The notes beneath the pieces were generated by a model. The model was not told the origin of the DNA, ran no database searches, and saw only the letters and a program-made list of their open reading frames with translations. Position numbers and translations under genes: made by a program. DNA of 64,000 nucleotides from DASXKD01 sp963707905 (GTDB lineage Bacteria > Actinomycetota > Actinomycetes > Streptosporangiales > Streptosporangiaceae), in the NCBI GenBank assembly GCA_963707905.1, contig CAVPSA010000026.1:62001-126000 (forward strand), given 5' to 3'. Every line of letters begins with the position of its first letter. Position 1 is the first letter of the stretch. Shown piece by piece: positions 42,526-51,541 of the stretch.

Positions 42526-42855
42526 ATGAGCACTATGGGGGCTGCCCGCGCGGGCAGCCTGGTTGACGACACCGAACCGGCCGGCGGCCGGGACTGGGCG
42601 GACTACCAGCGAGGCCGCAGGGAGGGGACCGAGTGGGCGTGTGAGTACGCGACCCACGAGGAGCTGCGCGACCTGGTGGACGGATTCGAGCCGGGTCGGA
42701 GCGCCCCGTTCGATTCGGACCATTCGCTGTACGGCTTCATCAACGGCAGAGAAGACAGGAACGCCGCGCACGTTCCCCATGACGACACCCCGTTCTGGCG
42801 GGGGTTCGCCGCCGGGGCGCGAGAGGTGCTCGACGAAACCAGCCCCCTCGGCTGA
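42526..42855 (+). CDS. Small acidic protein of unknown function
   Basis: The 109-residue acidic protein contains DWADYQRGRREGTEWACEYATHEELRDLV and PFWRGFAAGAREVLDE. I do not recognise a family. It starts 2 bp after the nfnB stop behind an AGGAGGGAG ribosome site, so it is clearly translated with the oxidoreductase operon. It may be an accessory or stability factor for these ferredoxin enzymes (inference). Confidence 0.7.
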   Translation: MSTMGAARAGSLVDDTEPAGGRDWADYQRGRREGTEWACEYATHEELRDLVDGFEPGRSAPFDSDHSLYGFINGREDRNAAHVPHDDTPFWRGFAAGAREVLDETSPLG

Positions 42856-42907
42856 CCGCGGTCATCTACCACGCGGCTCAGGGGCATACAAGACACGGGA
42901 GCGCCCG

Positions 42908-43339
42908 ATGATACAACGAGTACCCAGGAGAACGTGGGGCTCGCCCGGTGCGGGCACCGGGCGCCCGCGCGTCCTGATCGAAGACGACCACGAGGCACTG
43001 GCGATCTCCGACTTCTCCCTGTTCGAGCAGGCAGGCCTGGACATCGCGTTCTGCTCGGGGCCCGGCGAGGATCCACAGGCCTGCCCGCTGTTGCGTGGGG
43101 AGCCGTGCCCGGTGCTGGCCCGCGCCGAGGCCGTACTTCATGGCCTGGACCCTGCCCTCGGCATCGCTGCGGAGATCCATGGCCAGCACCCGGGCCTGCC
43201 GGTCGTGGTCGAGCAGCGCCGCAACCCGGGCGGAGACCAGCCGCCAGCGCCGGAAGGCTGCACGCCACTGCCCTGCTCCTCCTCGGTGAAGGGCCAGATC
43301 GACGCCTTGTGGCGGGCGCTGGCGGACCGGCGGAGGTAG
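42908..43339 (+). CDS. Receiver-like small protein, unknown function
   Basis: The 143-residue protein resembles a response-regulator receiver fold in layout: RVLIEDDHEALAISDFSLFEQAGLDIAFCSGP at the start and ADVVL-like AEAVLHGLDPALGIAAEI later. It lacks an obvious output domain and a clear phosphoacceptor context. Clustered cysteines (CPLLRGEPCPVL, TPLPCSSS) could sense redox or bind metal (inference). The ATG follows GGGAG. It is the sixth plus-strand gene of this block, 52 bp after the small acidic protein. Confidence 0.6.
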   Translation: MIQRVPRRTWGSPGAGTGRPRVLIEDDHEALAISDFSLFEQAGLDIAFCSGPGEDPQACPLLRGEPCPVLARAEAVLHGLDPALGIAAEIHGQHPGLPVVVEQRRNPGGDQPPAPEGCTPLPCSSSVKGQIDALWRALADRRR

Positions 43340-43431
43340 CTGAGCGGCGGCACCACGCCGGTCAGTACAGTGACCGTGCGATCTGCGTTGCCCCCCGCAC
43401 CGCAGCGGCGTGCCTCTGAGACGATGAAGGC

Positions 43432-43920
43432 ATGCCGGTCACGTTCGAGGTAGTAGCGCTGGACAAGCCCGAAGACGTCAACGTCATCGTCGGCCAGGCG
43501 CACTTCATCAAGACGGTGGAGGATCTGCACGAGACGCTCGCCGGGGTGAGCCCGCACCTGCGGTTCGGCATCGCGTTCTGTGAGGCGTCGGCGGCCCGGC
43601 TGGTCCGCCGCTCGGGCAACGACGCGGAGCTCACCGGCCTGGCGGCCAGCAACGCGCAGGCGATCTCCGCCGGTCACGCGTTTGTGATCATGCTGCGGGA
43701 GGGTTTCCCGGTGAACGTCATGAATCCGGTCAAGCTGGTGCCGGAGGTCTGCACGGTCTACTGCGCCACCGCCAACCCGGTCGGCGTGCTCGTGGCGGTC
43801 AGCGAGCTTGGCCGTGGTATCGCGGGCGTCATCGACGGGCTGCCGCCGGTCGGGATCGAGACCGACGCCGACGTCGCGGACCGGCATCGCCTGCTCCGCG
43901 AGATCGGCTACAAACTCTGA
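43432..43920 (+). CDS. Adenosine-specific kinase (DUF355 family)
   Basis: The 162-residue protein matches the COG1839 adenosine-specific kinase family: FEVVALDKPEDVNVIVGQAHFIKTVEDLHETL, GIAFCEASAARLVRRSGND, GHAFVIMLREGFPVNVMNPVK and CATANPVGVLVAV. The family is small, single-domain and conserved in archaea and scattered bacteria; adenosine phosphorylation is the reported activity. It is the last plus-strand gene before a strong bidirectional terminator. Confidence 0.85.
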   Translation: MPVTFEVVALDKPEDVNVIVGQAHFIKTVEDLHETLAGVSPHLRFGIAFCEASAARLVRRSGNDAELTGLAASNAQAISAGHAFVIMLREGFPVNVMNPVKLVPEVCTVYCATANPVGVLVAVSELGRGIAGVIDGLPPVGIETDADVADRHRLLREIGYKL

Positions 43921-43958
43921 CCGTGCCCGCGCCGCGGCACGCGACCTGAGACAGCCGA

Positions 43959-43994
43959 AGGCCCGGGCCGTGCGACCGGGCACGCCCGGGCCTT
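43959..43994. terminator. Bidirectional terminator between convergent genes
   Basis: AAGGCCCGGGC (43959-43969) pairs perfectly with GCCCGGGCCTT (43984-43994) around a 14-nt loop. It lies between the convergent adenosine-specific kinase and kelch lipoprotein genes and would stop transcription from both sides. Confidence 0.75.
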
Positions 43995-44019
43995 GCGCCT
44001 GCGTGGCCGGCCAGCGCCC

Positions 44020-45249
44020 CTACCGGGCCGGGGGCTGGTACGCCGCGCCGTCGTGGGCGGCCGTGGTGGTGAGCTTGCCCTCGAACGCCCCGCCCCAGAC
44101 GATCATCTGGCTGCCCGTCCAGACGGCCAGCGGGTTGGCCCGGCCGCGCAGCGGGGCCTGCGGCAGCGCCGACCACCGGTTGGTCGCCGGGTCATAGGCG
44201 ACCCCGTGCGGCGGGACGGCCTGGGCGGTGTATGGGCCGGTGAGCCCGCCCCACACCAGCACCTGATGGCCGGTCCAGACAGCCGCGAACTGAGAGCGGC
44301 TGAACTCCATCCGGGGCAGGCGGCGCCACTGGCCGGTGCGGGGGTTGAACGCGACACCGCTGGCGGTGGGCCCGTGGCCGTTGGCCAGCGTGCCGCCGAG
44401 GAACAGGGCCTCGGTGCCATCCCACACCGCCGTCGCGCCCGAGCGTGGCTGCGGCATCGACGGCAGCGTGCGCCAGGTGCGGGTGGTGGGGTTGTAGGCG
44501 GCCGCGCCAGCCGGCGTCGGCGGGCCACTGGCGGACTGCGTCGGGTGCCAGCCACCTGCGATGATCACTTCGGTTCCGGTCCAGGCCCCTGCGGCATACC
44601 GCGGGGACAGTGGCGACGGTGGAAGCTCCCGCCAGGTGTTGGCCGCCGGGGTGTAGGCCGCGCCGTCCGAGTTGGCGCCACCGCAGCAGCCGCCGCCCCA
44701 CATGATCACCTGATGGCCGGTCCAGACCGAGACCGCGCCCACCGGGCGTGGGTACGGGGTGATGGGCCGCCAGGTGTTGGTCGCCGGGTTGTAGGCGCCG
44801 TTGGTGATCCCGAAGACAAGCATCTCGGTTCCGGTCCACGCCGCGAACTGGGGGCCCTCGCCCATTCTCGGCGTGGGCCCGGGGGCGAGCCTGCGCCACT
44901 GGCCGGTCGCCGGGGCGTAGCCGAGGGTGACACCGCGGGCCCCGTTGTGGGCCGCGACGACGCCGTGGATCAGCATCTCGTGCCCGGTCCACACGCTGAC
45001 GGTCGCCATCAGGGAAGCGGTGCGGGGTGCCCGCGGCAGCAACTGCCAGGTCCCGGTCGCCGGCGCCGTGCTGGCCGACGCCGATGGCGTCGGTGTGCCT
45101 GGCGGGGCCGACGTGCGGCTGGAGCCCGCGCCTTGGGGCGCCCCGGTGCTGGGGGATATGGTCCCGCAGGCCGCGGCGGTGAGCACGACCGTCGCGCCGA
45201 GGATCAGGGAGGTGAGTGCCGGGGCGAAGCCGGCTGACGAGGAGCGCAT
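44020..45249 (-). CDS. Kelch-repeat lipoprotein
   Basis: The 409-residue protein has a lipoprotein signal peptide with lipobox LTAAAC (cysteine at about residue 28), then a Ser/Thr/Pro linker, then about seven kelch-like blades. The blades contain repeated WTGxEMLVFGG-type and YNPATNTWRxLPPxP motifs. It would be anchored to the outer face of the membrane as a beta-propeller. Its binding partner is unknown. It is a single minus-strand gene that ends at the shared terminator. Confidence 0.8.
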   Translation of the reverse strand: MRSSSAGFAPALTSLILGATVVLTAAACGTISPSTGAPQGAGSSRTSAPPGTPTPSASASTAPATGTWQLLPRAPRTASLMATVSVWTGHEMLIHGVVAAHNGARGVTLGYAPATGQWRRLAPGPTPRMGEGPQFAAWTGTEMLVFGITNGAYNPATNTWRPITPYPRPVGAVSVWTGHQVIMWGGGCCGGANSDGAAYTPAANTWRELPPSPLSPRYAAGAWTGTEVIIAGGWHPTQSASGPPTPAGAAAYNPTTRTWRTLPSMPQPRSGATAVWDGTEALFLGGTLANGHGPTASGVAFNPRTGQWRRLPRMEFSRSQFAAVWTGHQVLVWGGLTGPYTAQAVPPHGVAYDPATNRWSALPQAPLRGRANPLAVWTGSQMIVWGGAFEGKLTTTAAHDGAAYQPPAR

Positions 45250-45502
45250 CGCCGATCACTTCTTCGTGCGGCTGCCCCAAGGCCACACCCTGGCGCCCGC
45301 CAGAGGCCGGGCAGCCGCGGTTGGTGCCCTGACGGGCCCATTCTCACTGTGGCCCCGGTCCGGCCAGTGGCTCAGGGCCGCCCGGCCCGGCCAGCCGGGA
45401 CCTTCGGTCCTGTGCCTGGAGCGGCGCACCGGCAAGGCTCGACCGTGCCCGGGCAGTGCCGGAAGCCGGCCGTGCCCAGGCGCGCCGCGGCGCGGGCGGG
45501 TG

Positions 45503-46405
45503 GTGCTGGCGGTGCTGGAAGTCACCGAGGTGACCAAGAGTTTCGGCAGCGTGCGGGCGCTGGACCGGTGCACGTTCCAGGCTGCGCCGAAGCGGCTGGC
45601 CGGATTGCTTGGCCCCAACGGGGCCGGCAAGACCACGGTGATGCGCTGCCTCCTCGGGCTGGTGCAGCCGGAGCAGGGCAGCCTGCGCTGGCGAGGGGCA
45701 CCGATCACCGAGCAGGTGTGGCACCGTTTTGGCTACATGCCGGAGGAGCGGGGCCTCTACCCCGCGATGCAGGTCCGTGAGCAGATCGTGCATTTCGGCA
45801 GGCTGTCCGGACTGAGCCGGGCGACCGCCGATCGTGCGGCCGCTGCGGTCATCGCCCGGGCCGGCCTGGCGGGCCTGGCCGGGCGGCGGGTCGACCAGCT
45901 GTCGCATGGCAATCAGCAGCGGGTCCAGCTGGCCATCGCGCTCGTCCACGACCCGGAGCTGCTTATTCTCGACGAGCCGTTCGCCGGCCTGGATCCGCTG
46001 GGCGTCGCCACGCTGGGCGGCCTGCTGCGGGAGCTGGCCGACGACGGGGCGACGGTGCTGTTCTCCAGCCACCAGCTCGACCTGGTGCAGAACCTGTGCC
46101 AGGACGTCATCACGATGAATCATGGCCGCGTCGTGCTGGCCGGTTCGCTGGACGAACTGCAGGCCGCGGCGGGGCGGCGGCACATCGACGTGGTCTTCGC
46201 CGGTCCCGTCCCGGCTGGCTGGCACCGCAGGCTGCCGGGAATCACCGTCGAGACCGAGGGCGAGCGGCACGTACGGCTCGCCGCCGGCGACGGCGCCGAC
46301 CCCGCGGCGGTGCTCCGGGCCGCCCGGGCAGTGGGTGATCTGCTGCGGTTCGGTTTCGAGCCGCCGTCGCTCACGGAGCTGTTCCAGGAGGCGATCGGCC
46401 GATGA
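45503..46405 (+). CDS. ABC transporter ATP-binding protein (exporter type)
   Basis: The 300-residue ATPase has Walker A LLGPNGAGKTTVMR, a signature variant in QLSHGNQQRVQLA (LSHGNQQ), Walker B LLILDEPFAGLDP and an H-loop in SSHQLD. A C-terminal ligand-modulating extension is also present. The set matches the NatA/YhaQ group of ABC-2 exporters. The GTG start is tentative because several GTG codons lie close together (45500-45512) without a strong ribosome site. It overlaps the permease gene by ATGA. Confidence 0.85.
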   Translation: MLAVLEVTEVTKSFGSVRALDRCTFQAAPKRLAGLLGPNGAGKTTVMRCLLGLVQPEQGSLRWRGAPITEQVWHRFGYMPEERGLYPAMQVREQIVHFGRLSGLSRATADRAAAAVIARAGLAGLAGRRVDQLSHGNQQRVQLAIALVHDPELLILDEPFAGLDPLGVATLGGLLRELADDGATVLFSSHQLDLVQNLCQDVITMNHGRVVLAGSLDELQAAAGRRHIDVVFAGPVPAGWHRRLPGITVETEGERHVRLAAGDGADPAAVLRAARAVGDLLRFGFEPPSLTELFQEAIGR

Positions 46406-47574
46406 CGCAGCGGCTCACCACGATCTGGGTCATCGCGCGGCGGGAAGTCGTGACGCGGGCCCGCAGCAAGGCGTTCCGCATCTCCTCGGCGCTGCTGATG
46501 GTGGCGATGGTCGCGGGCATTGTGATCCCGGTCATCGCGGCCCGCGGCCCGGCCCGTTACACGGTGGCGGTCACCGGGACGTCCGCCGCCCTGCCGGCTG
46601 CGGTCCACGCGGCGGCGGCCGCTGCGGGGATCACCGTGATCATCCGTGACGTGCCCACCCGCGCGGCCGGCGCCGCGCTGGTCCAGTCCGGCGCGGCCAG
46701 TGCCGCGCTGGCCGGTACCGGCATGGTGGTCTGGAAGAACACCGTGGACCAGCGGCTTGGCCCGGTGCTCACCGTCGCGCTGGCCGAGGTCACGATCGGC
46801 CGGCGCGCCGCGGCGATGGGCCTGAACGGGGCACAGGCGGCCGCCCTGCTCGCGCCTGCCCGGCCCGCCGTAACCCTGCTGCACCCGCAGCCCGACAGGA
46901 CGCCGGAACTGGTTATTGCCATGGTGGGCATGATCTTGCTGTTCACTGCGCTGAACCTGTACGGCTCCTACGTGCTGACCGGCGTGGTGGAGGAGAAGTC
47001 CAGCCGGGTTGTGGAGGTCCTGCTGGCCAGGGTGCAGCCCGCCGACCTGCTGGCGGGCAAGGTGGCCGGGATCGGCCTGCTCGGCATCGGCCAGTTCGCG
47101 ATGCTGGGCGCCGTTGCCGCGGTCACCCTGCAGGCCGTCCACCCGCCCCGGCTCCCGGCCGGCGCCACCCTGCTCATCGCCGGCGTGGTGGCCTGGTTCA
47201 TCCTCGGCTACGCCTTCTACAGCGTCTTGTACGGTTCGCTCGGCGCGCTGGCCTCGCGGACCGAGGACGCCCAGGCTGCCATCGCGCCGGTCACCGTGAT
47301 CATGGTGCTGATCTACCTGGGCGCCTTCGCCGCCGTGGCCCGGCCGCACGCCTGGTGGGTGACGGCGTGCTCGCTGTTCCCGCCCACCGCTCCCATCTTC
47401 ATGCCGCTGCGCACCGCCCTGACCAGCGTGCCGGCCTGGCAGGTGGCGGCCGCGGTGATCCTCATGATCGCCAGCACGTTTGCCCTGATGCGGGTCGGCG
47501 GCCGGGTCTACCGCGGTGCGGTGCTGCGCATGGGACAGCGGGTCCGGCTCCGCCAGGCGTGGCACGGGGAGTGA
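46402..47574 (+). CDS. ABC-2 type permease (NatB-like)
   Basis: The 390-residue permease has an N-terminal helix, a large extracytoplasmic domain (about residues 45-165) and five or six C-terminal helices. The conserved motif VEEKSSRVVEVLLARVQPADLLAGKVAGIGLLG is typical of NatB/ABC-2 permeases. With the preceding ATPase it forms an exporter of unknown substrate (sodium, drug or peptide). No regulator adjoins. Confidence 0.85.
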   Translation: MTQRLTTIWVIARREVVTRARSKAFRISSALLMVAMVAGIVIPVIAARGPARYTVAVTGTSAALPAAVHAAAAAAGITVIIRDVPTRAAGAALVQSGAASAALAGTGMVVWKNTVDQRLGPVLTVALAEVTIGRRAAAMGLNGAQAAALLAPARPAVTLLHPQPDRTPELVIAMVGMILLFTALNLYGSYVLTGVVEEKSSRVVEVLLARVQPADLLAGKVAGIGLLGIGQFAMLGAVAAVTLQAVHPPRLPAGATLLIAGVVAWFILGYAFYSVLYGSLGALASRTEDAQAAIAPVTVIMVLIYLGAFAAVARPHAWWVTACSLFPPTAPIFMPLRTALTSVPAWQVAAAVILMIASTFALMRVGGRVYRGAVLRMGQRVRLRQAWHGE

Positions 47575-47607
47575 CCGGCCTGGCCATGCGCTGAGCCGGC
47601 GCCGGGC

Positions 47608-48009
47608 TTAACCGGCCAGCAGTACGCCGAGGAACAGGGCGGCCAGCGCGGACAGCCCGGTCAGGGCGCCGAACACAGCGGCCCACACCGGCTTGCGTGC
47701 CCGGGTGTGGACCGCGGCGGTCACCCCGGAGATGGCCACCACGATCAGCTTGACCACCAGCGTGGTCTGGTAGCTGCCATGGATCTGGGCGTGCACGGCC
47801 GCGATGTTCCAGATGCCGGTGATCACCAGGACACCGAACGCGGGCCAGGCGATCAGGTTGAACCGGCGGGCCGCGGTGCGCGGTATCTCCGCACCGAGGC
47901 GGCGCAGCACCGGGACCAGGGCCGCGAGCGTGATCTGGCCGCCGACCCAGACCGTGGCGGCGAGCACGTGCAGGAAAAGCCTGATCGTGTCCCAGCTGAC
48001 CGAGAGCAT
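47608..48009 (-). CDS. CopD-like small membrane protein
   Basis: The 133-residue protein has four transmembrane helices. It begins MLSVSWDTIRLFLHVLAATVWVGGQITLAALVPVLR and contains FNLIAWPAFGVLVITGIWNI, resembling the CopD/DUF2269-type copper or redox membrane domain. Histidine in LFLHVLAAT could bind heme or metal (inference). Its ATG at 48009 follows AAGGAA. It is on the same strand as the two membrane-protein genes to its right. Confidence 0.7.
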   Translation of the reverse strand: MLSVSWDTIRLFLHVLAATVWVGGQITLAALVPVLRRLGAEIPRTAARRFNLIAWPAFGVLVITGIWNIAAVHAQIHGSYQTTLVVKLIVVAISGVTAAVHTRARKPVWAAVFGALTGLSALAALFLGVLLAG

Positions 48010-48057
48010 TTCCTTATCCCCGATAGGGCGCTGCCGGGTCGCTGCGCGGGGCACAGC

Positions 48058-48813
48058 CTAGGCGCTGGCCGCCGTCAGAGCATCAAGATCAGCATGTAGG
48101 CCATGGCCACACCCATCACGATCTGGCAGGACGCGGCCAGCCCGGGGCAGAGCACCGGCCGGGAGACGGACTGGGCCGCGGGCGGCGTCCCGCGGCGCGA
48201 CGGCCCGCGTTGCGCCGGACCGGATGGGGCCGTTGCGGGCTGGTGCCGGCCCGGTGAAGGCAGCCTCCCCCGGGGCCGCCGCGCCCGCGGGGGCCAGAGC
48301 CGGGGCGGGGCGCAGCGCGGCGAGCCGGTCGGTGCTGACCACGACAGACACGGCCACGGCCACGGCCAGCAGGAGGGCGAGCACGGGCAGGGCGCCGCGA
48401 GCCGCCGTCATCGGGGCGCTCAGGTCCGGGGCGGCCAGCAGCATGCACACCATGGCCGCGCAGGACAGCACATGAGCGCCATGATGGCCAGGTGCCGCGG
48501 GTGGCGCCGCCGGGCCGCTCGCGGCTGGCCGGCCCCGGCGAGCCGCGCGATGCCGCCGGTCCCGGAGGACCTGCCAGCCGAACCAGGCGGTGCCGGCCGC
48601 GAACAGCACGGCCCAGGCGCGGGCCTGGAGCAGGTTGAGCCGGGGGACCAGCATCCCGGCCATGGCCACGCCCATCACCGCGTGCATCACATCCACGCCG
48701 TGGTCGGTGGACCGGCGCCACCAGCGCGCCGCTACCAGCCTGGTCGCGCAGTACCCGGCGATCAGCAACAGGACCGCGGCCAGCACCCCGGCCACCCAGG
48801 GCGGCGGTGCCAT
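48058..48813 (-). CDS. DUF5134 membrane protein, C-terminus frameshifted
   Basis: As read, the protein starts at an ATG at 48813 and has seven or so helices with the DUF5134 pattern MHAVMGVAMAGMLVPRLNLL and HVLSCAAMVCMLL. The family's usual end is found in another frame, CQIVMGVAMAYMLILML with stop at 48075-48077. One extra C near 48178 would restore it. I treat the shift as probable error or recent damage. The function of DUF5134 is unknown. Confidence 0.65.
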   Translation of the reverse strand: MAPPPWVAGVLAAVLLLIAGYCATRLVAARWWRRSTDHGVDVMHAVMGVAMAGMLVPRLNLLQARAWAVLFAAGTAWFGWQVLRDRRHRAARRGRPAASGPAAPPAAPGHHGAHVLSCAAMVCMLLAAPDLSAPMTAARGALPVLALLLAVAVAVSVVVSTDRLAALRPAPALAPAGAAAPGEAAFTGPAPARNGPIRSGATRAVAPRDAARGPVRLPAGALPRAGRVLPDRDGCGHGLHADLDALTAASA

Positions 48814-48903
48814 CAGCCCACCCCCGCCAGTGGCTCGGGGGAACCCGGAGCGCGGGCGGCACGACTTCCTGGCCACATTCCGGTGCACCGGCGCGGCCAG
48901 CCG

Positions 48904-49872
48904 TCATCCGCGCGGCCGGCCAGTACGCGGCGGCGAGCAGCACCAGCAGCGGCCCGGTGTCGGGGTCGGTGGTGGCCCGGGTGAACAGGCCGCCGAGGTC
49001 CTGGCCGGCGGCCCACATGGCCACGGCGGCGAGCACCGCCAGGCACAGCACCGCCCGGGCTGCCGGGACCGGCAGGTACACCCCGACGGCGACGACCACG
49101 AGCAGGGCGGCGGTGACCAGGCCGGCCACTGCCGCGTGTGGCCGATCAGTCCCGAGGCGGCGGCATCCAGGGACCGCAGCCAGCGCGGATCCCCGGACGG
49201 CATGCGGCCGGCGGACGCCGGGTCGCCCGGCAGCAGGCCGGGACCCAGGGACGCCAGCACGGCGAGCCACGCCAGGCCGCCCCACAGCACGAACCACAGC
49301 CCGCGCGCGACCGGTGCCCCCACCGCGGTGGCAGCCGCGAACGGGGCGTTGCGTCCCGCCGCGCGGCCCGCCGCCTGCGTGCCCGGCCTGCCTTTTCCAG
49401 CCGCGCGGGCCGCCGGCGGAGCGGGCCACAGCAGCACGGCGGCCAGCGCATACAGCAGCGCGGCGCCGGGCGCGCCGGTAACCGGGCTCGCCGCGCCGGT
49501 GAGCACCCCGCCGAGTCCCTCACCAAGCCACCAGACGGCCAGGGCCCAGGCGATCGAGGCGCCCAGGGCAGCGCGGGCCGTGGGCCGCCAGGCGATCCCC
49601 AGTGCCAGCAGCAGTTGCACCGTGCCGAACACGGCGGTCGCGGCTCCGGGGTGCGTTCCGATCAGGTGCGCGCTCCAGGTGACCGGGCCCGCCACCGGGC
49701 CGGGGTTCCCCACGGCGGTTGCCGCGAGCATCCTGGGGAAACCTTGACTAAACATGAAGCTCTGGTACTGCAGCACCGCGTCGAGCAGCCACAGGGCGGC
49801 CAGCGCCAGTTGGAGCGCGCGCCGCCAGCCGGGTGCTTCCTGCCCTGGGCCGGTGGCCATGGCGGGGCCCAT
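48904..49872 (-). CDS. Polytopic membrane protein, frameshift near 49135
   Basis: The protein starts MGPAMATGPGQEAPGWRRALQLALAALWLLDAVLQYQSFMF and has about eight hydrophobic helices with VTWSAHLIGTHPGAATAVFGTVQLLLALGIAW. I do not know a function. After GLIGHT the hydrophobic continuation AAVAGLVTAALLVVVAVGVYLPV lies in another frame, so one base seems missing near 49135. The last part as read is arginine/proline-rich and not natural. The true end is uncertain (about 48.87-48.9 kb). An ATG at 49860 is an alternative start. Confidence 0.55.
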   Translation of the reverse strand: MGPAMATGPGQEAPGWRRALQLALAALWLLDAVLQYQSFMFSQGFPRMLAATAVGNPGPVAGPVTWSAHLIGTHPGAATAVFGTVQLLLALGIAWRPTARAALGASIAWALAVWWLGEGLGGVLTGAASPVTGAPGAALLYALAAVLLWPAPPAARAAGKGRPGTQAAGRAAGRNAPFAAATAVGAPVARGLWFVLWGGLAWLAVLASLGPGLLPGDPASAGRMPSGDPRWLRSLDAAASGLIGHTRQWPAWSPPPCSWSSPSGCTCRSRQPGRCCAWRCSPPWPCGPPARTSAACSPGPPPTPTPGRCWCCSPPRTGRPRG

Positions 49873-50302
49873 CCTGCCTGCGCCCGCCCCGGCCGCGCCA
49901 TTCGGGCCGCGGCGACGGCTAATACGCAGTCTCAGTGCAGGGCTCCTTCGGATCGCCGATCGCGCCGGAGGTATTACGATGCGCAATCAATTTGGCCGGC
50001 ACGCATGATTCGCCAGCGTAGATGGCGCGCTCCCGCGGCACAAGAGTGTGCAGCTAATGGGCCTGCTACGAGGGGTTCACGCTGGCAAGGGGCGGTGCCA
50101 GCCTGCGATTCCGGTCGGCCGCGATACCCGGCCGGCGTATTATGGATACCCCAACGGCGTATTTCACCGGGGGGCTGCATTGCGGTGCACCAGGTGAACT
50201 GAATGTCACACATCTTCCCCGTCAATGCGTAATGCAAAATAATAGGGTCCGGCGACGGTCATCCTCACAGCGACGTGAGCGCGACCTTGGGCGAGGTGCG
50301 TG
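49873..50302. other. Intergenic region upstream of glgC
   Basis: These 430 bases between divergent genes contain no gene I can support. The stretch 50140-50260 is AT-richer. It includes AATGCGTAATGCAAAATAAT (50224-50243), a plausible promoter region for glgC with the small palindrome TGC-GTAA-TGCA. Confidence 0.4.
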
Positions 50303-51541
50303 ATGGCAGACCGGCGGGTGCTGGGAATCGTCCTGGCGGGCGGCGCGGGGCGGCGGCTGATGCCGCTGACCGAGGACCGGGCCAAGCCGGCGGTGCCGTT
50401 CGGCGGCCTCTACCGGCTGGTGGACTTCGCGTTGTCCAACCTGGTCAACGCCGGGTGCCTGCGGATCTGCGTGCTCACCCAGTACAAGAGCCACAGCCTG
50501 GACCGGCACATCACGACCACCTGGCGGATGAGCTCGCTGCTCGGCAACTACGTCACCCCGGTGCCCGCGCAGCAGCGCCTGGGCCCGCAGTGGTACACCG
50601 GCTCGGCAGACGCGATCTACCAGTCGCTGAACCTGATCTTCGACGAGCGGCCCGACCTGGTGGTGGTGTTCGGCGCGGACCACGTGTACCGGATGGACCC
50701 CAGGCAGATGATCGACCAGCATGTCCAGGGTGGCGCGGGGGTCACCGTGGCGGCGATCCGGGTGCCCCGCCTGGACGCGGCCGAGTTCGGCGTGATCCGG
50801 GCGGCCAAGGAGGGCCACCGGATCGAGGAGTTCCTGGAGAAGCCCGCGGCGCCGCCCGGCCTGCCGGACAGCCCGGACGAGGCCTACGCGTCCATGGGCA
50901 ACTACGTGTTCGGCGCCGACGTCCTGGTGGATGCGCTGCGCGAGGACGCGGCCAATGCGGCAAGCAAGCACGACATGGGCGGGGACATCATCCCGATGAT
51001 GGTCGCCAACGGCACGGCCCAGGTGTATGACTTCGCGGCCAACGAGGTGCCCGGCGCGACCGAGCGCGACCGTGGCTACTGGCGCGACGTCGGGACGCTG
51101 GACTCCTACTTCGACGCGCACATGGACCTGTGCCACGTGCACCCGGTGTTCAACCTGTACAACGAGCGCTGGCCGATCCTGACGCACGTGGAGTCCCAGC
51201 CGCCGGCGAAATTCGTGCACGACTCGGGCGACCGGATCGGCCGGGCGCTGGACAGCCTGGTGAGCAACGGGGTCATCGTGTCCGGCGGGACGGTGCGCGA
51301 GTCGGTGCTGTCTCCCGGCGTGCGGGTGAACAGCTGGTCCACGGTGGAGCGCTCGGTGATCCTGCACAACACGGTGATCGGGCGGCACGCGGTGGTCCGG
51401 GACGCGATCATTGACAAGAACGTCGAGGTCCCCGAGGGAGCCGAGGTGGGCGTGGACAAGGAGTACGACCGCGAGCGCGGTTTCCTGGTGTCCGCCGGGG
51501 GCATCACCGTCGTCGGTAAGGGCCAGAAGGTCCGCTCGTGA
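50303..51541 (+). CDS. glgC: Glucose-1-phosphate adenylyltransferase
   Basis: The 412-residue cytosolic enzyme forms ADP-glucose from glucose-1-phosphate and ATP. The nucleotide-binding LAGGAGRRLMPLTEDRAKPAVPFGG, GSADAIYQS, VVFGADHVYRMD, FLEKP and the C-terminal left-handed helix (RESVLSPGVRVNSWSTVERSVI) are all present. A GTG directly before the ATG could also start it; GAGG is upstream. It overlaps the glycosyltransferase gene by 4 nt (GTGA), as in other actinobacteria. Confidence 0.95.
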   Translation: MADRRVLGIVLAGGAGRRLMPLTEDRAKPAVPFGGLYRLVDFALSNLVNAGCLRICVLTQYKSHSLDRHITTTWRMSSLLGNYVTPVPAQQRLGPQWYTGSADAIYQSLNLIFDERPDLVVVFGADHVYRMDPRQMIDQHVQGGAGVTVAAIRVPRLDAAEFGVIRAAKEGHRIEEFLEKPAAPPGLPDSPDEAYASMGNYVFGADVLVDALREDAANAASKHDMGGDIIPMMVANGTAQVYDFAANEVPGATERDRGYWRDVGTLDSYFDAHMDLCHVHPVFNLYNERWPILTHVESQPPAKFVHDSGDRIGRALDSLVSNGVIVSGGTVRESVLSPGVRVNSWSTVERSVILHNTVIGRHAVVRDAIIDKNVEVPEGAEVGVDKEYDRERGFLVSAGGITVVGKGQKVRS

